DNA of 64,000 nt from Nakamurella flavida. Its GTDB lineage: Bacteria > Actinomycetota > Actinomycetes > Mycobacteriales > Nakamurellaceae. The position numbers and the translations under genes were made by a program. Of this stretch, positions 58,412 through 64,000 are shown one piece after another. Numbering within the stretch: position 1 is the stretch's first letter; every line of letters begins with the position of its first letter. The stretch lies in the NCBI RefSeq assembly GCF_030811475.1, contig NZ_JAUSQV010000001.1:2739001-2803000 (forward strand). Reading direction: 5' to 3'. The notes below the pieces were generated by a model. The model was given only the letters and a program-made list of their open reading frames with translations, was not told the origin of the DNA and did not search any database.

Positions 58412-59608
58412 ATGACCGACACCGGCCCGACCACCGGCCTGACCGTGCTGAGCATCTCGGCCAGCCCGTCGGCCAGCTCGAGCACCCATGCCCTGCTGAC
58501 CCACGTGAACCGGCGGATCACCGGCGCCGGGCACCGGGTGCACACGCTGCAGCTGCGCGACCTGCCGGCCCAGGCCCTGGTGCACGCCGACCTCGCCGAC
58601 CCCCGGATCGTCGAGGCACTCGCCGCGGTGGCCGCCGCCGACGCGCTCGTCGTGGCCACCCCCGTCTACCAGGGGTCGTACTCCGGTCTGCTGAAGATCT
58701 TCCTGGACCTGTTGCCGCAGCGGGCGCTGCGCGGCAAGGCCGTCCTCCCGCTGGCCACCGGCGGTTCCCCGGCCCACGTGCTGGCCGTGGACTACGCCCT
58801 GCGTCCGTTGCTGTCCGCGCTGGGCGCCGCCCACGTCGGTCAGGGCTGGTTCGTCCCGTCGGGACACGTCCGCAGCTACCCCGACGGCGGTCTGCTGCTC
58901 GACCCGGCCTCGGCGGGCCCGGTCGCCCAGGTCACCGACGAGTTCCTGGCCCATCTCGCCGGTCGGGCCGACGGCCCGGAGCCGGTGGTCGCCCCGCGGG
59001 CGCCGGTCCGGGTGGACCCGCGGGCCGGTGCGGCCGACCTCGAGGTGCTGCGGGTGACCGCGGATGATCCGCGCGCCCGCCCGCTGCTCACCGACCTGGT
59101 CGTCGAGTACGGCACGCGGTACGGGCGTCCGTCGGCGAACACCCAGTTGACCGAGGTGCCGATCAGCGACTTCGTCCCGCCGCACGGCACGTTCCTGCTG
59201 CTGCAGGAGAACGGCGAGATCGTCGCGGGTGGCGCCCTGCGTCGGTACGACGAGCGCACCGCGGAGGTCAAACGGGTGTGGACCGCGGCCCGGCACCGCC
59301 GCCGCGGACTCGCCGTGCGGGTGATGGCCGAGCTCGAGGTCGCCGCCGCGTCGCTGGGTTACGACCGCGTCCACCTGACCACCGGCCCGCGGCAGCCCGA
59401 GGCCCGGGCGCTGTACCTGGCGACGGGGTACACCCCCCGGTTCGACGTGGACGCCGACCCGGAGTCCATCGGCCCACTGGCGTTCGGGAAGGAACTGGTG
59501 CCCGGGGCCGGTCTGCCCGAGTGGCGTCAGCTCAGCTGGGCGGAGATCGAGGCGGCCCACCGGCGGCACGCCGACCCGGCCCGCGAGCCGGTGGGCGCCA
59601 CTCGATGA
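58412..59608 (+). CDS. NADPH-dependent FMN reductase fused to a GNAT acetyltransferase
   Basis: 398 aa. Residues 1-185 are an SsuE/MsuE-type flavin reductase: LSISASPSASSSTHALL (FMN phosphate loop), ALVVATPVYQGSYSGLLKIFLDLLPQRALRGKAVLPLATGGSP. Residues about 205-375 are a GNAT domain: LLQENGEIVAGGALRRYDERTAEVKRVWTAARHRRRGLAVRVMAELE with the acetyl-CoA loop RRRGLA near residue 296, then LTTGPRQPEARALYLATGY. The reductase would feed FMNH2 to the LLM enzyme encoded downstream; the GNAT half could acetylate a sulfur or amine substrate. The 275-bp gap upstream holds no gene; a ribosome site (AGGGAG) precedes the ATG. Coupled to the next gene by ATGA. Confidence 0.88.
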   Translation: MTDTGPTTGLTVLSISASPSASSSTHALLTHVNRRITGAGHRVHTLQLRDLPAQALVHADLADPRIVEALAAVAAADALVVATPVYQGSYSGLLKIFLDLLPQRALRGKAVLPLATGGSPAHVLAVDYALRPLLSALGAAHVGQGWFVPSGHVRSYPDGGLLLDPASAGPVAQVTDEFLAHLAGRADGPEPVVAPRAPVRVDPRAGAADLEVLRVTADDPRARPLLTDLVVEYGTRYGRPSANTQLTEVPISDFVPPHGTFLLLQENGEIVAGGALRRYDERTAEVKRVWTAARHRRRGLAVRVMAELEVAAASLGYDRVHLTTGPRQPEARALYLATGYTPRFDVDADPESIGPLAFGKELVPGAGLPEWRQLSWAEIEAAHRRHADPAREPVGATR

Positions 59609-61557
59609 CGGCGACCGACAGCCCCACGGTGGTCTTCGTCGGCGGCGGACCCCGCACGGTCTCCCTGCTCGACCGGCTGGGTGCCAACGCCCCCGAGCTG
59701 CTGGGTGACCGTCCGGTCGACGTGCACGTGGTCGACCCCTATCCGGTCGGCGGCGGCCGCATCTGGCGGGCCGACCAGTCGCCGCTGCTGTGGATGAACT
59801 CCCGCACCCGCGACGTCACCATGTTCACCGACGACTCGGTGCGCTGCCGCGGGCCGATCACCCCCGGGCCGTCCCTGGACGGCTGGCTGCGCGGCCCCGG
59901 CCGTGCGGTGCTCGCCGCCGCCGGCCTTCCCGACGCGGCGGACAGCTACGGACCCGACGACTTCGCCCCCCGCAAGGTGCAGGCGCAGTACCTGGCGTGG
60001 GTGTGGGAGCGGGCGGTGGCCGCGTTGCCGGCCGGCGTCCGCCTGACCACCCACGCCGCGCGGGCGGTCTCCCTGGTCGACCTGCCCGACGGCCGGCAGC
60101 GGCTGCACCTGTCCGACGGCGATGTGCTCGACGCCGATGTCGTCGTGCTCGCCCAGGGCTACCTGGACCGCACGCTGACCGCGGACGAGCGGTCCCTGGC
60201 CGATGCCGCGGTCGAGCACGGGCTGACCTACGTGCCGCCCGGATACACCGCCGACCTCGACCTGAGCGGCCTGCGCGCCGGCCAGGACGTGATCGTCCGC
60301 GGGTTCGGGCTGGCCTTCATCGACCTGATGGTGCTGACCATGGAGCAGCGCGGCGGACGGTTCGTCGAGCGGGACGGTGTGCTGAGCTACCGGCCGAGCG
60401 GCGCGGAACCGGTGCTGCACGTGGGTTCCCGTCGCGGTGTGCCCTACCACGCCAAGCTCGGCTACGCGGTGAACACGGGCGGCCCGGTGGCCCCCCGGTA
60501 CTTCACCCCCGGCGCCCTGGCCGACCTGGCCGGACCGGCCGGCACCCTGGACTTCCGGGAGCAGGTCTGGCCGCTGATCGTCCGCGAGCTCACCGACGCC
60601 CACTATCGACGGCTGTTCGCCGCCCACCCCGAGCGCACCCGCGGCTCGTTCGCCGATCTCGAACCGATCATCGCGACGATGGGACCGGACGCCGCCGAGC
60701 TGGCCGCGGTCGTCGAGACCGCCGTTCCCGACCCGGTCGACCGGTTCGTCGTCCCGGCGCTGGACCGCCCGCTGGCCGGGCACTCGTTCACCGGCCCGGA
60801 CACGTTGACCGATGCCCTGGTCGGGCACATCACCGAGGACCTGCGCCGCAGCGCCGATCCGGCGCACTCCGCCGACGGGGCCGTCTTCGACGCGCTGCTC
60901 ACCGTGTACGGGGTGCTGCTGGGCGCGGTCGCCGCCGGGCGGATCAGCCCGGTCGACCGGGTCCGGTACACCGAGGGGCAGTTCCACGGGTTCTTCTCGT
61001 TCGTGGCCAGCGGTCCGCCGCCGCGGCGGCTCGCCGAACTGCTGGCCGTCCATCGTGCCGGTCTGGTGCGCTTCCTCGGGCCGGATCTGCAGGTGTCGGT
61101 CGATGCCGCCGGGGACCGGGACGACCCCGCGTTCGTGGCCACCTCGCCGGCCGTCCCCGGTCTGCGCCTGCGGGCCGCCGCGATGATCGACGCCCGGCTG
61201 CCCCGTCCCGACGTGCGGGAGGCCACCGACCCGTTGATCCGCGGTCTGCTGGCCGACGGGGAACTGGCCGCCGAGGACCTCCGGGACGCCGACGGCCGAT
61301 CGCTCGGCGGCGGCCAGCTCCGGGCCGACGTCCGGGCCCGGGCGGTCCGCGCGGACCGCACCCTGCACGAGCGCCGCTTCCTGCTGGGGCCCTCGGTGTC
61401 CGGGTCGGCCGGCGCCGCCGGCTTCGCGCGCCCGAACTTCAACGCCCCCGGCTTCCGCCAGAACGACCAGGTCGCCCGGGACATCCTGGGCCTGCTGACC
61501 GCCACCGGTATCGACCGGTCCGCACCGTCCCTCGCGGCCTCCGCCGCCCACGCCTGA
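59605..61557 (+). CDS. FAD/NAD(P)-binding protein (NAD_binding_9 family)
   Basis: 650 aa. FAD-binding motif VVFVGGGPRTVSLLDRLG at residues 9-26; GGGRIWRADQSPLLWMNSRTRDVTMF and APRKVQAQYLAWVWERAV match the family that includes FAD-NAD(P)-binding proteins of actinobacterial redox operons. VIVRGFGLAFIDLMVLTMEQRGG is a second dinucleotide-binding segment near residues 232-254. The C-terminal end (RPNFNAPGFRQNDQVARDIL) is also conserved in this group. It is located between an FMN reductase fusion and an LLM monooxygenase and probably provides oxidation or hydroxylation in the same pathway. Substrate unknown. Confidence 0.82.
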   Translation: MTATDSPTVVFVGGGPRTVSLLDRLGANAPELLGDRPVDVHVVDPYPVGGGRIWRADQSPLLWMNSRTRDVTMFTDDSVRCRGPITPGPSLDGWLRGPGRAVLAAAGLPDAADSYGPDDFAPRKVQAQYLAWVWERAVAALPAGVRLTTHAARAVSLVDLPDGRQRLHLSDGDVLDADVVVLAQGYLDRTLTADERSLADAAVEHGLTYVPPGYTADLDLSGLRAGQDVIVRGFGLAFIDLMVLTMEQRGGRFVERDGVLSYRPSGAEPVLHVGSRRGVPYHAKLGYAVNTGGPVAPRYFTPGALADLAGPAGTLDFREQVWPLIVRELTDAHYRRLFAAHPERTRGSFADLEPIIATMGPDAAELAAVVETAVPDPVDRFVVPALDRPLAGHSFTGPDTLTDALVGHITEDLRRSADPAHSADGAVFDALLTVYGVLLGAVAAGRISPVDRVRYTEGQFHGFFSFVASGPPPRRLAELLAVHRAGLVRFLGPDLQVSVDAAGDRDDPAFVATSPAVPGLRLRAAAMIDARLPRPDVREATDPLIRGLLADGELAAEDLRDADGRSLGGGQLRADVRARAVRADRTLHERRFLLGPSVSGSAGAAGFARPNFNAPGFRQNDQVARDILGLLTATGIDRSAPSLAASAAHA

Positions 61558-61579
61558 ACCGCTCGTCTGGAGACCTGTC

Positions 61580-62704
61580 ATGCCCGTGGAATTCCTCGGA
61601 ATCGCCGGTACCAACGCCGCCAGTGAGGTGACGCCGCGCCCCGGCGGCAGCCTGGACCTGGACTACACCCGTCGCCTGGCCCGGGCGCACGAGGACAACG
61701 GCTGGGACCGCATCCTGTTCGCCTACCACTCGGGATCACCGGACCCGGCGCAGGTCGCCGCGTACATCGCCGGGCAGACCGAACGGATCAACCTGGTCCT
61801 CGCCCAGCGCCCGAACGTCTCGGCCCCGACGTACGCGGCGAAGACGTTCGCGACCCTGGACCACGTCTCGGCCGGCCGCTTCGAGGTGCACGTGATCACC
61901 GGCGGGTCGACCGCCGACCAGGCCGCCGAGGGCGACTTCCTGGACAAGGACAGCCGGTACGCCCGGACCCGTGAGTACCTGCAGATCATCAAGCAGGCCT
62001 GGACCTCGCACGAACGGTTCGACTACGACGGCGAGCACTACCAGCTGAAGGATTTCGTGGCCGATATCTTTCCGGTGCAGCAGCCGCGCCCGCGGATCTC
62101 GTTCGGCGGGTCCTCCCCGGCCGCGTACGCGGTGGGGGCCGCCGAGTCCGACATCTTCGCGCTGTGGGGGGAGCCCCTGGCCGGCACCCGCGAGCAGATC
62201 GCCACCATCGACGCCGCGGCCGCCGCCGCCGGGAAGGAGCGGCCGATCCTGCAGGTCGCGTTCCGGCCGATCATCGCCCCCACCGAGGAGTTGGCCTGGG
62301 CCAAGGCGGAACGGGTGCTGACCCGCATCGAGGCGGTCAAGGCCTCGGCGGCGACCAGCGGCGTCCCGGCCCGGCTGCGTCCCGCCGTCCCCGAGAACAC
62401 CGGCTCGCAGCGGCTTCTCGCCGCGGCCGCGGCCGGAGAGCGGCATGACCGCGCACTGTGGACCGCCCCCACCGGGGCGACCGGCGGCGGCGGGAACTCC
62501 ACCGCCCTGGTCGGCACTCCGGAGACGGTGGCCGCCGCCCTGCTCGACTACTACGGTCTGGGGGTGCGGATCCTGTCCGCCCGCGGGTACGACATCCTCG
62601 ACGACGCGATCGATTTCGGCCGCTACGTGATCCCGCTCGTGCGTGACGAGGTGGCCAGTCGCGACCGCGAGCTGCTGGACGCCCGCGAGCCCGCGCACGT
62701 CTGA
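61580..62704 (+). CDS. LLM-class flavin-dependent monooxygenase (SsuD/alkanesulfonate-type)
   Basis: 374 aa TIM-barrel monooxygenase. Family marks: WDRILFAYHSGSPDPAQVAAYIAGQTERINLVLAQRP, SAGRFEVHVITGGSTADQAAEGDFLDKDSRYARTREYLQIIKQAWTS, FPVQQPRPRISFGGSSPAAYAVGAAESDIFALWGEPL and the C-terminal RILSARGYDILDDAIDFGRYVIPLVR. It uses FMNH2 from a reductase (the SsuE-like domains in this operon) to oxygenate a substrate, most often cleaving C-S bonds in sulfonates or sulfones. Sulfur scavenging is therefore likely. Confidence 0.9.
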   Translation: MPVEFLGIAGTNAASEVTPRPGGSLDLDYTRRLARAHEDNGWDRILFAYHSGSPDPAQVAAYIAGQTERINLVLAQRPNVSAPTYAAKTFATLDHVSAGRFEVHVITGGSTADQAAEGDFLDKDSRYARTREYLQIIKQAWTSHERFDYDGEHYQLKDFVADIFPVQQPRPRISFGGSSPAAYAVGAAESDIFALWGEPLAGTREQIATIDAAAAAAGKERPILQVAFRPIIAPTEELAWAKAERVLTRIEAVKASAATSGVPARLRPAVPENTGSQRLLAAAAAGERHDRALWTAPTGATGGGGNSTALVGTPETVAAALLDYYGLGVRILSARGYDILDDAIDFGRYVIPLVRDEVASRDRELLDAREPAHV

Positions 62705-62733
62705 TCTGCCTGCTCCTGAGAAAGGTTCCCCCC

Positions 62734-63552
62734 GTGACCGCTGTGACTCCGGCACCGACCCGCACGACCGATCTGCAGTCCGCCTGGGACGCCTGGCACC
62801 GGGGGCGGGAGGAGGCCCTGGCCGTCCCGCACGGCTGGCTGTCGCTCACCGGGTTCCACTGGCTGCCGGAGACGGCGGGGGAGCTGGACGGCCTGCCCGG
62901 CGTCTGGCGCGCCGACGCCGCCGGTGCCGAACTGACCGGCGGTGACGGCCTCGTGGTCGCGGCCGACGGCCGGCCGGTGGAGGGCACGCTCACCGCCCAG
63001 CTCGCCGAGGACGGCTCGCTGATGTGGGTGCGGGACGGCGAGCGGGTCGTCGAGCTCGTCCTGCGCGGCGGCCGGTACGCCGTCCGGGTCCGGGATCCGA
63101 AAGCACCGACGCTGCAGGGTTTCCGGGGAATCCCGGCCTTCCCGGTGGATCCGGCCTGGGTGCTGACCGGCACGTACGCCGCCTATCCGGCGCCGGTGCC
63201 CACCGAGGTCGACACCGCGCGAGCCGGTCTGCGGCAGCGGGTGCCCGCGGTGGGCGAGGTGACGGTCGAGATCGCCGGCACGTCCCACACGCTGGTCGCC
63301 ACCGGCTCGGCGGGATCGCCGTCGATCGCCTTCCACGACGCGACCAACGGGGACACCACCGCCCCGTGGCGGGTCGTCCCGGTCGTGCCGGCACCCGGCG
63401 GCCGCGCCGGCGAGGTGGTGCTGGACTTCAACCGCGCGGTGAACCAGCCGTTCTCGTTCAGTCCGTTCGGCACCTGCCCGGCCCCGATCGCCGGCAACAC
63501 CCTGCCCGTCGCCGTGACCGCCGGCGAACGGACCCCGGCGGCCGTGGCATGA
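62734..63552 (+). CDS. DUF1684 domain protein
   Basis: 272 aa from the GTG at 62734, preceded by GAAAGG. Typical DUF1684 sequence: AWHRGREEALAVPHGWLSLTGFHWL at the start, RGGRYAVRVRDPKAPTLQGFRGIPAFPVDPAWVL in the middle, and VVLDFNRAVNQPFSFSPFGTCPAPIAGNTLPVAVTAGE with the NPPCAY-like C-terminal region reduced to FGTCPAP. No known catalytic role. Its place in the LLM/FMN-reductase operon and ATGA coupling with the next gene suggest it belongs to the same pathway. Confidence 0.88.
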   Translation: MTAVTPAPTRTTDLQSAWDAWHRGREEALAVPHGWLSLTGFHWLPETAGELDGLPGVWRADAAGAELTGGDGLVVAADGRPVEGTLTAQLAEDGSLMWVRDGERVVELVLRGGRYAVRVRDPKAPTLQGFRGIPAFPVDPAWVLTGTYAAYPAPVPTEVDTARAGLRQRVPAVGEVTVEIAGTSHTLVATGSAGSPSIAFHDATNGDTTAPWRVVPVVPAPGGRAGEVVLDFNRAVNQPFSFSPFGTCPAPIAGNTLPVAVTAGERTPAAVA

Positions 63553-64000
63553 GCGAGCCCCGGATCGTCGCCGTGGTCGGTAATCCCAAGGTCGGGTCGC
63601 GGACCCTCGGCGCCGCCACTGCGCTCGCTGACCAGCTCGCCGCCGTCCTCGACGTCCCGCCGGGGGACGTCGAGGTGGTGGACCTGGCCACCCTGGCCCC
63701 GGGTCTCCTGGCGCCCTGGTCGCTGTCGCCGGAGGCCGCGCAGGCGTCCGCGCACGCCCGGGCGGCGGAGCTGCTGATCATGGCCACCCCCACCTACAAG
63801 GCCTCGTTCACCGGCCTGCTCAAGCTGTTCCTCGACACCCTGCCCGCGGACGCGCTGAGCGGCACCGTCGTCGTCCCGCTGACCACCTCGGCCGGGCCGG
63901 CGCACCGGCACCTGGCCGATCTGCAGCTCCGGCCCGTGCTGGCCGAGCTGGGTGCCGTCGTCCCCACGCCGTCGGTGCTCGTCGCGGAGTCGGAGATCGA
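63549..64000 (+). CDS. NADPH-dependent FMN reductase (3' partial)
   Basis: The frame starts at the ATG at 63549, overlapping the DUF1684 stop by ATGA, and runs off the window end after about 150 codons. The start MSEPRIVAVVGNPKVGSRTLGAA holds the flavodoxin-like phosphate loop; LLIMATPTYKASFTGLLKLFLDTLPADALSGTVVVPLTTSAGPAH matches SsuE-type reductases. It is a second flavin reductase of the operon, this one without a fused GNAT in the visible part. Confidence 0.85.
   Translation, partial: MSEPRIVAVVGNPKVGSRTLGAATALADQLAAVLDVPPGDVEVVDLATLAPGLLAPWSLSPEAAQASAHARAAELLIMATPTYKASFTGLLKLFLDTLPADALSGTVVVPLTTSAGPAHRHLADLQLRPVLAELGAVVPTPSVLVAESEI

Overview
The window is very GC-rich, with actinobacterial hallmarks: GTG starts, dense ATGA-overlapping operons, a SARP-type regulator, TTGTCCACA-type DnaA boxes, and a DnaB helicase interrupted by an intein. 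A Frankiales/Nakamurella-like soil actinobacterium is a plausible guess, but nothing here fixes the genus. No rRNA, tRNA, CRISPR array, transposase or integrase was seen. Almost all of the long overlapping reading frames are antisense or frame shadows.

Layout. 1-4264: sugar and sugar-alcohol catabolism (HAD phosphatase/mutase, FGGY kinase, mannitol-dehydrogenase-family enzyme). 4265-5548: Pr6Pr membrane protein and the manganese exporter MntP. 5769-24019: a ribosomal-peptide (RiPP) gene cluster that I read as a class V lanthipeptide system. One minus-strand operon encodes, in transcription order, a kinase-like LanK, a HopA1-like lyase LanY, three precursor peptides, an ABC exporter, a luciferase-like (LLM-class) reductase, a LanD-type flavoprotein decarboxylase, a degenerate kinase-like protein, an M16 protease and a SAM methyltransferase. 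To its right lie a small secreted peptide, an AfsR-like SARP regulator, a divergent XRE/STAND regulator, an ABC-2 transporter and a small glycine-tailed membrane protein. 24056-25315: MFS transporter. 25316-26248: a gene-free stretch carrying a cluster of DnaA boxes. 26249-28765: dnaB with an apparent class 3 intein. 28872-32360: galT-galE-galK (Leloir pathway), followed by a convergent GT-C-like glycosyltransferase and a SIMPL protein. 34665-40506: a tightly overlapping minus-strand operon, ArsR / AHSA1-like / DUF2877 / FdrA / DUF1116 / winged-helix, which includes the three proteins of the oxamate transcarbamylase complex. 40717-42132: uracil/xanthine permease. 42193-46917: sugar-type ABC importer. 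47194-52669: SDR dehydrogenase plus a three-subunit molybdenum hydroxylase with a CoxG-like protein. 52670-58136: second sugar ABC importer with a ROK regulator. 58412-64000: flavin-dependent redox operon (FMN reductase-GNAT fusion, FAD/NAD(P) protein, LLM monooxygenase, DUF1684, second FMN reductase cut by the window end).

How the lanthipeptide genes fit together. LanK would phosphorylate Ser/Thr in the precursor cores, LanY would eliminate phosphate, and the Cys residues would form (methyl)lanthionines. LanD would oxidatively decarboxylate the C-terminal Cys that all three precursors share, the LLM enzyme could reduce dehydroalanine to D-Ala, the M16 protease would remove leaders, the methyltransferase could methylate the new N-terminus, and the ABC protein would export the product. 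The regulatory genes share a promoter design, tandem GATAGC repeats with 11-bp period and 20 bp upstream of AGGYTGGA, at two places in the cluster. These roles are inferred from family and context.
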